A stretch of DNA of 6,809 nucleotides from Clostridiales bacterium UBA1777 (GCA_002315275.1 DCGN01000012.1:2490-9298), one strand, 5' to 3'. Positions 1 to 6,503 are shown, counted from the stretch's first letter. A program made the numbers and translations. The notes: generated from the sequence alone by a model not told the origin.

Positions 1-339
1 CTCGTCAACTGTCTCGGTCCCGTGTCCATGGTCTCCGCGGGCTGCGTTATCGCGCGCTACAGCCTGAAAAAAATTCTCTCCGAGAAGCTCGTCTACATCA
101 CCGTATTCATCCGCATGATAATCATGCCCGCCATCGCGCTCTGGCTCCGTTCCCTCGGCATTATCCCCGTTGAATACGCAATGCTTCTCGTTCTGCAGCA
201 ATGCCTCCCGACAGGCTTGAACAGCGTCGTTTACCCTGTCTCGGTCGGCAGGGACAGCTCTCTCGGCGCAGGCATGGTGTGCGTTTCAAGCGTCCTCGCA
301 ATTCTGACCGTGCCGTTCTTTTACAGCTTTGTTCTGTAA
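1..339 (+). CDS. AEC-family (auxin efflux carrier-like) permease, C-terminal part
   Basis: The reading frame is open from base 1 with no start visible, so this is the 3' end of a gene cut by the window edge; 112 residues plus a TAA stop are seen. It is strongly hydrophobic, with about four membrane-spanning stretches. These lie roughly at residues 1-19, 30-52, 58-80 and 87-112, separated by short basic loops such as RYSLKK. The pattern LGPVSMVSAGCVIARY followed by a Pro/Gly-rich helix (QQCLPTGLNSVVYPVSVG) and a final hydrophobic helix matches the C-terminal half of AEC (Mem_trans) transporters. Bacterial members are secondary carriers in the cytoplasmic membrane, some of them for organic acids such as malate or malonate; the substrate cannot be told here. 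An internal ATG at 28-30 is not the true start. The gene converges on the minus-strand operon and ends 19 nt before a hairpin terminator. Confidence 0.8.
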   Translation, partial: LVNCLGPVSMVSAGCVIARYSLKKILSEKLVYITVFIRMIIMPAIALWLRSLGIIPVEYAMLLVLQQCLPTGLNSVVYPVSVGRDSSLGAGMVCVSSVLAILTVPFFYSFVL

Positions 340-358
340 AACAGATATTATATATAGT

Positions 359-400
359 AGATGGACGGGTGTTTAGCGCACCCGTCCATCTTATTCTTTT
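359..400. terminator. Bidirectional intrinsic terminator between convergent units
   Basis: A perfect 13-bp inverted repeat (359-371 pairing with 379-391) encloses a 7-nt loop (372-378). On the plus strand it is followed by the T-rich tail TTATTCTTTT, a classical Rho-independent terminator for the AEC gene. On the minus strand it begins inside the stop codon (391-393) of the LysR-type mini-gene, so it also closes the secA operon. The minus-side tail is AT-rich (about 340-358) but lacks a clean U run, so termination in that direction may be weaker. Confidence 0.9.
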
Positions 401-648
401 CTGAAGCTGTTCTTTAGTTCATCCGCCTTATCAAGCAATTCGCACGCCCCGCGGTAAAGCTTTTCGCCGTCCCGTGTCAGAGCGATAAAGCGGTTATCCC
501 GCTCCGCAAGCCTTACGCCGAGCTCCTGCTCAAGAGCCGTCACGGCTCTGCTCACAGTTGAGTGGCTGATGAACAGCTTTTCCGCTGCCGCAGAGTAGCT
601 TTTTTCCTCGGCGAGCGTCTTGAATATTCTTAGCTTTTCCAGCTCCAT
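391..648 (-). CDS. Stand-alone LysR-type helix-turn-helix protein (85 aa)
   Basis: This encodes only the N-terminal DNA-binding part of a LysR-type regulator. The winged helix-turn-helix spans about residues 2-65: KLRIFKTLAEEKSYSAAAEK is the first part, SHSTVSRAVTALEQELGVRL the recognition helix region, and ALTRDGEKLY the wing. The start of the linker helix follows (66-85). Ordinary LysR proteins are near 300 residues with a periplasmic-binding-like effector domain; none is present. The stop codon lies directly on the terminator hairpin, so the gene looks complete rather than freshly truncated. The ATG overlaps the cdd stop by one base (TGATG) and no Shine-Dalgarno is visible upstream, which suggests translation by coupling to cdd. 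It probably binds DNA as a dimer, perhaps regulating this operon or the neighbouring transporter; the target is unknown. An old degenerate remnant is the alternative. Confidence 0.8.
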   Translation of the reverse strand: MELEKLRIFKTLAEEKSYSAAAEKLFISHSTVSRAVTALEQELGVRLAERDNRFIALTRDGEKLYRGACELLDKADELKNSFRKE

Positions 649-1028
649 CAGTAATTAAAGGTATGCGGCAGAAGCGCCGACAGCTTGTAGCTCACATATC
701 TGTCGCCCGCCTTGGCGCAGAGGACCTCCATGTCGGGAGAAAACTCGGCGAGGAACTGTCTGCAGGCACCGCAGGGAGTGCACCAGTTTTCGCTGTCTGC
801 AAAAATAGCAATGCGTATAAAGCTCTTGTGTCCCTCGCTGACCGCCTTGACGCACGCCGTGCGCTCAGCGCATATCGTGCTGCCGAGCGCGGCGTTTTCG
901 ATGTTGCAGCCCGTGAAGACCGTTCCGTCATCACACTCGAGCGCCGCACCGACCGGGAAACGGGAATACGGAACATAGGCGTTCAGCGACGCCTTTTTTG
1001 CCATAGACATCAGTTCTCTGTCAGTCAT
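648..1028 (-). CDS. cdd: Cytidine deaminase
   Basis: This enzyme hydrolytically deaminates cytidine and deoxycytidine to uridine and deoxyuridine in the cytoplasm, for pyrimidine salvage. The 126 residues match the usual length of the small homotetrameric class (about 130). The zinc signature is complete: TICAERTA gives ligand C53 and catalytic E55, and CTPCGACRQ gives ligands C86 and C89. The substrate-binding strand GCNIENAA (N42, E44) and the N-terminal YSRFPVGAAL segment with F24 are also present. The start at 1026-1028 is supported by an AAGGAG Shine-Dalgarno at 1037-1042, 8 nt upstream. It lies 21 nt after the binding-protein gene and its stop overlaps the start of the LysR-type mini-gene. 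In many Bacillota cdd sits beside era or deoxynucleoside genes, so this position behind secA and pgeF is less usual. Identification is secure; the exact substrate preference is not visible. Confidence 0.96.
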   Translation of the reverse strand: MTDRELMSMAKKASLNAYVPYSRFPVGAALECDDGTVFTGCNIENAALGSTICAERTACVKAVSEGHKSFIRIAIFADSENWCTPCGACRQFLAEFSPDMEVLCAKAGDRYVSYKLSALLPHTFNY

Positions 1029-1036
1029 TTTCCTCT

Positions 1037-1042
1037 CTCCTT
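1037..1042 (-). promoter_or_regulatory. Shine-Dalgarno site of cdd
   Basis: AAGGAG on the minus strand, 8 nt before the cdd ATG, lies inside the 21-nt gap after the binding-protein gene. It contrasts with the downstream LysR-type gene, which has no such site. Confidence 0.8.
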
Positions 1043-1049
1043 GTAATAT

Positions 1050-2762
1050 TTATTCAGTCTCGCCCATAATGATCGTCCAGTTCGTAAAGTCATAAAGCGG
1101 GTTGCCCATGTTGGGGTTAACGCCCTTCATGACGCTTCGTCTGGTAATGACCTGCTGCTTTTCAAAGCCTATCGGAATTATCGTGGCATTCTGAGCAAGG
1201 TAGTTGCAGAACTCAAGATACTTTGCTTCCTTCTCGAGCTTGCCTGCGCCGAGGTATGCGTTCATCATCTGCTCGTAATTTCCGTCGCGAGAGTTCGTGT
1301 AGTTGATGTTCGTCAGCTCATTGTCCTCAGTGCGCACGCCGAGTATTTCGGTCATATCGAAGTTGTTTCTGAGCTTAACCTCGGCGTAGTAGAGGTCAAA
1401 CTTTTCTTTTTTGTTCTTGCTGACCTCGAATTCACCCTCTTCAAGCGCTGTAATGTATTTGTTCCATGTAAGCTCATAGACATTTACCGTAAGGCCGATG
1501 GAGTTCATATCCGAAGCGAAGCGGTTAGCGACGCCCGCCTTTGCGCTGCTGTCGCTGCAGAGGATGAAGTTCAGCTCGAGATCCTCCGCGGAGCCGTTCA
1601 TCTCAAGCCTTCCGTCCTCATCAAAGTCCTTGATGCCTGCGTTTTCGAGCACACGCTTGCAAAGCTCGAGGTTGTATGCAAGCCCCTTCGCAAAGGTCGT
1701 CGGATAGAGGCTGCAGGTCGGATACATCGGAACAGCCGCGGCAACCGCGTTTCCGTTGAGCATATCAACGAGGAACTCTCTGTCAAACGCGTAGTTCAGC
1801 GCATATCTGAAGTTTGCAAACTGAGTGAGGTTGCCCTCCTCGTTACAGGCCACATAGTGCAGATTGGTAGTGGCATAGTCATGAAAGTCGTTCGTGCTCG
1901 CATAGCCGAGATTGGAATAGCTCGACGGGTCATTGAGAACGATATCGACATATCCGTCCTCAAACGCGTCGATTAGGCTCTCCGCGTCGGAGTACTCTAC
2001 TATATATATTATATCCGCGGGGAAGGTTATCGGCTCGTCCGCCTCTTCATTCTCCTCGCTTTCGCTCTCCCCGGTCGCTTCCTCGTCATCATTATCCGGC
2101 CTCAGCTTTGTCGGGCCGACATAGCCGTCATATGCCATGATCGCGGTATAGTCCTCATTGTACATATACGGGCCGCTGCCCATCGGATAATCTTCGCCGT
2201 AGGTACCGCTTTGGATAATGGGAATGTTCAGCAGCTTGATAAAGTCCGTGTCGCCTATGCCGAGCGTAACATATACCTTACCGGTATCCCACGAAACGCC
2301 CTGAACGCTCGAAAAGCGTCCCTTGTATCTGTCGGAATTGATTGCTCTCTCAAGGGAATATCTCATATCCTTGGAGGTTACGGGTGTGCCGTCATGGAAT
2401 GTATGCGTTTCGTCAACGTAGAGTATCCATGAGGTTCCGTCCTCGGAGTAGTCCCAGTCGTAGATGAGATTCGGGATGACCTCGAAATTATTGTCAAGCT
2501 CGATCATGTTCTCATATACGAGCGCGCAGATAAGCTGGTTTGAATGGCTCGTGGCAATGAGAGGGTTGAAGCTGTAGCGTCTGTTGCAGTTGAGCGAGAT
2601 GACATCGTCAACGCCGGCGGCAGCCGTGATATCCTTGCCGGCGGTGGACTCATATTCCTCGCTGTTCTTTTTGGCGGCATCAGAGCTTCCGCATGCGCAA
2701 AGACTCATGAGCATCGCCGCAAGGCAGATTACCGCGCATATTGTTCTTAAGGAATTTCTCAT
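1050..2762 (-). CDS. ABC transporter solute-binding lipoprotein, oligopeptide type (SBP_bac_5)
   Basis: This is a predicted extracytoplasmic receptor anchored to the outer face of the membrane, of the family that captures peptides, nickel chelates or sugars for an ABC importer. Residues 1-23 form a lipoprotein signal peptide with a basic start, a hydrophobic core and the lipobox LCAC; C24 would be lipidated. Family marks follow in order: FNPLIATSHSNQLICALVYE (65-84), the FHDGTPVTSKDMRYSLERAI signature (122-141), GSGPYMY (195-201), FANFRYALNYAFDREFLVDM (315-334) and a DFDEDGRLE loop (379-387). The 570 residues fit the family (about 500-600). An acidic insert occupies residues 223-243, with 13 of 21 being Asp or Glu. 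The ATG is 12 nt after pgeF and uses an AAGAGG site overlapping the pgeF stop. No permease or ATPase gene is in the window, so it is an orphan here. The ligand is unknown; peptide or muropeptide is a guess. Confidence 0.9.
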   Translation of the reverse strand: MRNSLRTICAVICLAAMLMSLCACGSSDAAKKNSEEYESTAGKDITAAAGVDDVISLNCNRRYSFNPLIATSHSNQLICALVYENMIELDNNFEVIPNLIYDWDYSEDGTSWILYVDETHTFHDGTPVTSKDMRYSLERAINSDRYKGRFSSVQGVSWDTGKVYVTLGIGDTDFIKLLNIPIIQSGTYGEDYPMGSGPYMYNEDYTAIMAYDGYVGPTKLRPDNDDEEATGESESEENEEADEPITFPADIIYIVEYSDAESLIDAFEDGYVDIVLNDPSSYSNLGYASTNDFHDYATTNLHYVACNEEGNLTQFANFRYALNYAFDREFLVDMLNGNAVAAAVPMYPTCSLYPTTFAKGLAYNLELCKRVLENAGIKDFDEDGRLEMNGSAEDLELNFILCSDSSAKAGVANRFASDMNSIGLTVNVYELTWNKYITALEEGEFEVSKNKKEKFDLYYAEVKLRNNFDMTEILGVRTEDNELTNINYTNSRDGNYEQMMNAYLGAGKLEKEAKYLEFCNYLAQNATIIPIGFEKQQVITRRSVMKGVNPNMGNPLYDFTNWTIIMGETE

Positions 2763-2770
2763 CTAAGTTT

Positions 2771-2776
2771 CCTCTT
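2771..2776 (-). promoter_or_regulatory. Shine-Dalgarno of the binding-protein gene, overlapping the pgeF stop
   Basis: AAGAGG on the minus strand lies 8 nt before the ATG at 2760-2762. It shares bases with the TAA stop of pgeF (2775-2777), so ribosomes finishing pgeF are positioned directly on it. This supports the chosen start and tight translational linkage. Confidence 0.7.
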
Positions 2777-3566
2777 AAAGTACGATTGCCGCTGCCTGTC
2801 CCCCGCGGCGGCCCTTGGTATATCTGTGGGACCAGTATTTTTCGTGACTGCACACCGTGCATTCATCGGAGACATCTATGTTTTCTTCGGGCACACCGAG
2901 CTGAAACAGTCTTCTCTTGTCGGCTTTTCTGAGATCAACAAGGTATTTGCCGTCCGCCCTCACGGTCCAAAGCCCGTCCACGTCGCCGCCGAGATATTTT
3001 TCTATCGCGGCGGGAACATCGCCGTCCGTCTCAAAGCAGCAGGCGCCTATCGCGGGGCCGAATGCGGCCTTGATATTTTCCGGCTTTGCGCCGAGGGCCT
3101 GCATCCTGCAGACAGCCTCGCCGAGGATATCCGCGACAGATGAACGCCACCCGCAATGCACTGCGGCCGCGACACCGTGCACGTCATCGCACAGAAGCGC
3201 AGGCACACAGTCCGCCGTGAAGCATATTATCGGCAGGCCGCGCACATTCGTGACAAGTCCGTCCGCCTCATAGTTTACGGGGGAAAGGCAAACGTGTCTG
3301 TCCTTCTCCGTGACGGTTCTCACGACCTTGCCGTGAACCTGATTCGTGACAGCGCAGTCGTCTATCCCGACGCCGAGCTCCGCGCAAAGGCGGCTGAAAT
3401 TTTCGCGCACGTTCACGGGAGGGTCTCCCTTATTGCTCAAAAGGTTGAGCGAGGCAAACTCTCCTGTGCTCACTCCGCCGAAGCGTGTGGTAAAAATATT
3501 CTTAGCGGGGATAACGGAGGAGCTCATATATACGAGCTCTCCGCTTCTCTTTTCCTCAAACGCCAT
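2775..3566 (-). CDS. pgeF: PgeF (YfiH/YlmD, laccase-domain/LACC1 family)
   Basis: This is a cytoplasmic zinc protein of the Cu-oxidase_4 (multicopper polyphenol oxidase-like) family. E. coli PgeF removes wrongly made UDP-MurNAc-L-Ser, safeguarding peptidoglycan composition. The human relative LACC1/FAMIN acts on purine nucleosides. Visible hallmarks are FTTRFGGVSTGEFASLNL (25-42), NQVHGK with H78, CFTADCVP with C120, AAVHCGWRS with H137, GPAIGACCFE (170-179), and a C-terminal SHRYTKGRRGGQAA near the end. H78, C120 and H137 fit the family metal-site triad. The 263 residues fit the family (about 240-280). I kept the ATG at 3564-3566 because the N-terminal strand before FTTR resembles clostridial homologues and the gap to secA is only 3 nt, although its Shine-Dalgarno is weak. 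A second in-frame ATG at 3525-3527 has a better GGAGAG site. Whether its main activity here is cell-wall editing or nucleoside chemistry cannot be told. Confidence 0.93.
   Translation of the reverse strand: MAFEEKRSGELVYMSSSVIPAKNIFTTRFGGVSTGEFASLNLLSNKGDPPVNVRENFSRLCAELGVGIDDCAVTNQVHGKVVRTVTEKDRHVCLSPVNYEADGLVTNVRGLPIICFTADCVPALLCDDVHGVAAAVHCGWRSSVADILGEAVCRMQALGAKPENIKAAFGPAIGACCFETDGDVPAAIEKYLGGDVDGLWTVRADGKYLVDLRKADKRRLFQLGVPEENIDVSDECTVCSHEKYWSHRYTKGRRGGQAAAIVL
3520..3539. repeat. GAGCTC inverted repeat over the second in-frame ATG of pgeF
   Basis: Two GAGCTC hexamers (3520-3525 and 3534-3539) flank an 8-nt AT-rich core. The minus-strand transcript could fold this into a short hairpin that contains the in-frame ATG at 3525-3527 (codon 14 of pgeF). 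A GGAGAG sequence, a good ribosome site for that ATG, overlaps one arm. It may be chance, since each GAGCTC is itself palindromic. Confidence 0.4.
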
Positions 3567-3569
3567 CTA

Positions 3570-6341
3570 TTACTCGTTTCTGCCGCAGCACTCTTTGTAC
3601 TTGAGCCTTCTGCTGCCGTCTGCCTTCATCTTGCCGCAGGGGCACGGATCGTTGCGGCCCGGCTTGGGAGCCTTCTTGACGGGCATCTTCTTCACGGGCT
3701 CTCCGCCGACGTTTGCCGCGGCGTTCTTCGCAACGGCCTTGCGCTCGATGGACTGCTCGCGGCGCACCTGAACGACGAATATTCTTCTGACGGTCTCTTC
3801 TCTGATGCCGCGCACCATGGCCTCGAACATATCGAAGCCCTCCTGCTTGTACGCATCTACGGGCTTTATCGAGCCGTAGCCGCGCAGGCCTATGCCGCGC
3901 TTGAGCTCTGCCATGGCATCGATATGATCCATCCAGTACTCGTCAACAACGCGCAGCATGATGACGCGCTCAACCTCGCGCATAACGGGAATGCCGTTCG
4001 GCGCAAGGCCGAAGGCAGCCTCGCGGACCTCGTAGCACTTCTCCGCGAGTCCCTGAACAGCCTCGACCACCTTGTCGCACTTGGCGTATCCGCCGAACAT
4101 ATCGAGCGTGATGGTGCCGTGGCGGTAGAACAGCTTCTCAAACGGCTGAAGCGCGTTGTCAAGCTCCTGCTGAGTCTCCGCGCCTGTGCCGCCCATGCCG
4201 TCATTCACGGTGGACTGGACGAACTCGCGGATCATGCTCATGATATACTCGCGGATATCCTCGCCGTCAAGCACCTTGCGGCGCTCGTCGTAGATGATAT
4301 TCCTCTGCTGGTTCATGACATCGTCATATTCAAGAACGGTCTTACGGGTCTGGAAGTTGCGGCTTTCAACGTTCTTCTGTGCAGACTCGATAGTGTTGGA
4401 CAGGAGCTTGTGTTCAAGGGGCATATCCTCGTCAACGTTGAGTGTTTCGAACATGGAGATAAGTCTCTCCGCGCCGAACAGTCTCATAACATCGTCGGTA
4501 AGAGCGAGGAAGAAGCGGCTCTCGCCGGGGTCTCCCTGACGGCCGGAACGTCCGCGCAGCTGATTGTCTATACGGCGGGATTCATGGCGCTCCGTGCCGA
4601 GAATAAACAGACCGCCCGCTTCTCTGACCTTCTCCGCCTCGGCGGAAACCACCTTTTCATGCTCATCGAGCTTCTGTGCAAAGAGCGCTCTTGCAGCGAG
4701 AATGTTCTCATCGTCGGTATCGGCAAAGCCCGTGGCCTCGGCTATCGTCTCATCGTCAAAGCCGGCTTTTCTGAGGTCTGTCTTCGCCATGAATTCTGCG
4801 TTGCCGCCGAGCTTGATATCGGTTCCGCGGCCGGCCATGTTTGTGGCGATGGTGACAGCACCGAGCTTGCCAGCCTGCGCGACTATCTCCGCTTCCTTCT
4901 CATGATACTTCGCGTTCAGCACCGTATGAGGCACTCCCCTGCGCTTGAGAAGACCCGAGATATATTCGCTCTTTTCTATGGAGACCGTGCCGACCAGAAC
5001 GGGCTGACCCTTCTCGTGGCAGGCGACTATCTGCTCGATTATCGCTCTGTTTTTGCCCGTCTCGTTCTTATAAACAACGTCGGGATCGTCAATGCGGATG
5101 ACGGGCTTGTTCGTGGGTATCTCGATAATATCGAGCTTGTATATCGCCGCGAACTCCTCTGCCTCCGTTGCGGCAGTACCGGTCATGCCGGAGAGCTTGC
5201 CGAAAAGGCGGAAGTAGTTCTGGAAGGTTATCGTTGCGAGAGTGCGGTTTTCCTTCTGGACATCGACATGCTCCTTTGCCTCGATGGCCTGATGGAGGCC
5301 CTCGGAATAACGGCGGCCGAGCATAAGGCGGCCCGTAAATTCATCGACTATGAGTATCTCTCCGTCCTTGACGATATAGTCAATATCGCGCTTCATGATG
5401 CCGTGAGCCTTCAGCGCCTGATTCAGATGGTGAGAAAGCGTTGCATTTTCGATATCGGCAAGATTTTCGAGGCCGAAGGCACGCTCTGCCTTGGCTATAC
5501 CGCGAGCCGTGAGTGTCGCCGTCTTGGCTTTTTCGTCTACGACATAGTCGGCATCAAGATCCTCGCTCTCCTCTTCCTTCTCGTCAACAGAGGCATAGAC
5601 CACCTTCTTCAGACGGGAGACGAAATCGTCAGCCTGTCTGTAGAGATCGGTGCTCTCGTCACCCTGGCCGGAAATGATAAGCGGAGTTCTCGCCTCATCG
5701 ATGAGGATAGAGTCCACCTCGTCAACGATGGCAAAGGAGTGGCCGCGCTGAACCATATTCTCCTTATAGAGCGCCATATTGTCACGGAGATAGTCAAAGC
5801 CCATCTCGTTGTTTGTGCCGTAGGTAATGTCGCAGTTATAGGCATCCTGGCGCTGCTTCGTGTCAAGGCCGTGAACTATAAGGCCGACAGACAAGCCCAT
5901 GAAACGGTGCACCTTGCCCATCCATTCGCTGTCGCGGCGGGCAAGATAATCGTTAACTGTGACAATATGTACTCCCTCACCTGCAAGTGCATTAAGGTAT
6001 GCCGGCAGAACGGCAACAAGCGTTTTGCCTTCACCGGTCTTCATCTCGGCAATACGCCCCTGATGCAGAACAATGCCGCCGATAAGCTGCACACGGAACG
6101 GCTTCATGCCGAGTACGCGCCAGGCCGCCTCGCGTACTGCCGCGAAAGCATCCGGCAGGATATCGTCCAGCGTTTCGCCGTCGGCAAGGCGCTGCTTGAG
6201 CCACGGAGTTTTCGCCCTGAGCTCCTCATCCGTGAGTACGGCGTAAGCAGGCTCCAGCTTTTCGATCGCGTCCGCTATAGGGTATATTCTTTTCAGCTCT
6301 CTGTCATTGTAGCTGCCGAAGATCTTATCAAAAAATCCCAT
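3570..6341 (-). CDS. secA: Preprotein translocase ATPase SecA
   Basis: SecA is the ATP-driven motor that pushes unfolded preproteins through SecYEG at the inner face of the membrane. The 923 residues are complete. Visible elements in order are Walker A MKTGEGKT (100-107), TYGTNNEMGFDYLRDN (173-188), Walker B DEVDSILIDEARTP (207-220), an acidic stretch in the preprotein-binding domain (253-264), IVDEFTGR (331-338), LSGMTGTA (383-390), GRGTDIKLGGN (504-514) and HESRRIDNQLRGRSGRQGDPG (586-606). The helical scaffold and wing follow, with LRVVDEYWMDHIDAM at 796-810. A spacer of about 60 residues between GGN and GGLF (514-577) is typical of clostridial SecA. The C-terminal zinc tail GRNDPCPCG...KYKECCGRN has cysteines 900, 902, 918 and 919, but its inner spacing is longer than usual. 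The ATG is preceded by AGGA only 4 nt away and AAAGG slightly further up. It heads the operon; pgeF begins 3 nt after its stop. Confidence 0.99.
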   Translation of the reverse strand: MGFFDKIFGSYNDRELKRIYPIADAIEKLEPAYAVLTDEELRAKTPWLKQRLADGETLDDILPDAFAAVREAAWRVLGMKPFRVQLIGGIVLHQGRIAEMKTGEGKTLVAVLPAYLNALAGEGVHIVTVNDYLARRDSEWMGKVHRFMGLSVGLIVHGLDTKQRQDAYNCDITYGTNNEMGFDYLRDNMALYKENMVQRGHSFAIVDEVDSILIDEARTPLIISGQGDESTDLYRQADDFVSRLKKVVYASVDEKEEESEDLDADYVVDEKAKTATLTARGIAKAERAFGLENLADIENATLSHHLNQALKAHGIMKRDIDYIVKDGEILIVDEFTGRLMLGRRYSEGLHQAIEAKEHVDVQKENRTLATITFQNYFRLFGKLSGMTGTAATEAEEFAAIYKLDIIEIPTNKPVIRIDDPDVVYKNETGKNRAIIEQIVACHEKGQPVLVGTVSIEKSEYISGLLKRRGVPHTVLNAKYHEKEAEIVAQAGKLGAVTIATNMAGRGTDIKLGGNAEFMAKTDLRKAGFDDETIAEATGFADTDDENILAARALFAQKLDEHEKVVSAEAEKVREAGGLFILGTERHESRRIDNQLRGRSGRQGDPGESRFFLALTDDVMRLFGAERLISMFETLNVDEDMPLEHKLLSNTIESAQKNVESRNFQTRKTVLEYDDVMNQQRNIIYDERRKVLDGEDIREYIMSMIREFVQSTVNDGMGGTGAETQQELDNALQPFEKLFYRHGTITLDMFGGYAKCDKVVEAVQGLAEKCYEVREAAFGLAPNGIPVMREVERVIMLRVVDEYWMDHIDAMAELKRGIGLRGYGSIKPVDAYKQEGFDMFEAMVRGIREETVRRIFVVQVRREQSIERKAVAKNAAANVGGEPVKKMPVKKAPKPGRNDPCPCGKMKADGSRRLKYKECCGRNE

Positions 6342-6373
6342 GTGATCCTATGCCTTTCGAATAAAGTCAAGCA

Positions 6374-6388
6374 TCCGCTTTTTGCGGA
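6374..6388 (-). other. Small palindrome at the presumed secA transcription start
   Basis: A 5-bp stem (6374-6378 with 6384-6388) encloses a 5-nt loop of T (plus strand). It straddles the position about 7 nt below the secA -10 element, where transcription should begin, so the transcript would hold only part of it. It could be a small operator or chance; it is not a terminator. Confidence 0.3.
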
Positions 6389-6389
6389 G

Positions 6390-6418
6390 ATTATAATACA
6401 TTTTTAAGTATAGCACAA
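6390..6418 (-). promoter_or_regulatory. Sigma-A-type promoter of the secA operon
   Basis: On the minus strand the -35 element TTGTGC (6413-6418) is followed by a 17-nt spacer and a perfect -10 TATAAT (6390-6395). Predicted initiation near 6383 gives a leader of roughly 42 nt before the secA ATG. The surroundings are AT-rich, unlike the coding DNA. No other good promoter was found by eye between the genes downstream, so this one probably serves all five. Confidence 0.75.
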
Positions 6419-6442
6419 ATTTATGAATAATAAAAGTATTTC

Positions 6443-6471
6443 TTGTTGTTTATAAAAAAGTGTGATACAAT
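6443..6471 (+). promoter_or_regulatory. Divergent promoter of the UPF0371 gene (extended -10)
   Basis: On the plus strand TTGTTG (6443-6448), a 17-nt spacer and TACAAT (6466-6471) form a promoter. A TG dinucleotide one base before the -10 (TGATACAAT) makes it an extended -10 type, compensating for the weak -35. The two divergent -35 boxes are 24 bp apart, with an AT-rich tract between them, so polymerases or a shared regulator could interfere. Predicted start is near 6478, giving a leader of about 33 nt. Confidence 0.65.
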
Positions 6472-6497
6472 TATGTCCCGTAATAATTGATTTTATT

Positions 6498-6503
6498 GGG
6501 GGA
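6498..6503 (+). promoter_or_regulatory. Shine-Dalgarno of the UPF0371 gene
   Basis: GGGGGA lies 7 nt before the ATG at 6511. It fixes this ATG as the start; the nearer ATG at 6503-6505 is out of frame. Confidence 0.7.

Noticed and set aside
340..358. Similarity of the ATATATAGTAGA stretch near the terminator to one near 2000 as a dispersed repeat
   Set aside because: The shared part is about 12 bases of low-complexity AT sequence, expected by chance, and has no flanking similarity.
663..1046. Plus-strand open frames opposite cdd
   Set aside because: cdd has complete catalytic motifs and a good ribosome site. The opposite frames give Arg/Ala-rich translations typical of shadows.
1995..2015. 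TATAAT-like AT-rich stretch inside the binding-protein gene as an internal promoter
   Set aside because: No acceptable -35 lies 16-18 nt upstream on the minus strand, and the bases are explained by codons for a run of Ile, Tyr and Val.
6374..6388. GC-rich hairpin next to a T run as a terminator between the divergent genes
   Set aside because: The T run is the loop rather than the tail, the stem is only 5 bp, and no gene ends here. It more likely lies at the secA start point.
3156..6407. 1083-codon plus-strand open frame as a real gene
   Set aside because: It is the exact codon-register complement of secA and the 5' part of pgeF, both unmistakable genes. Its translation shows no recognisable domain and it has no plausible promoter or ribosome site.
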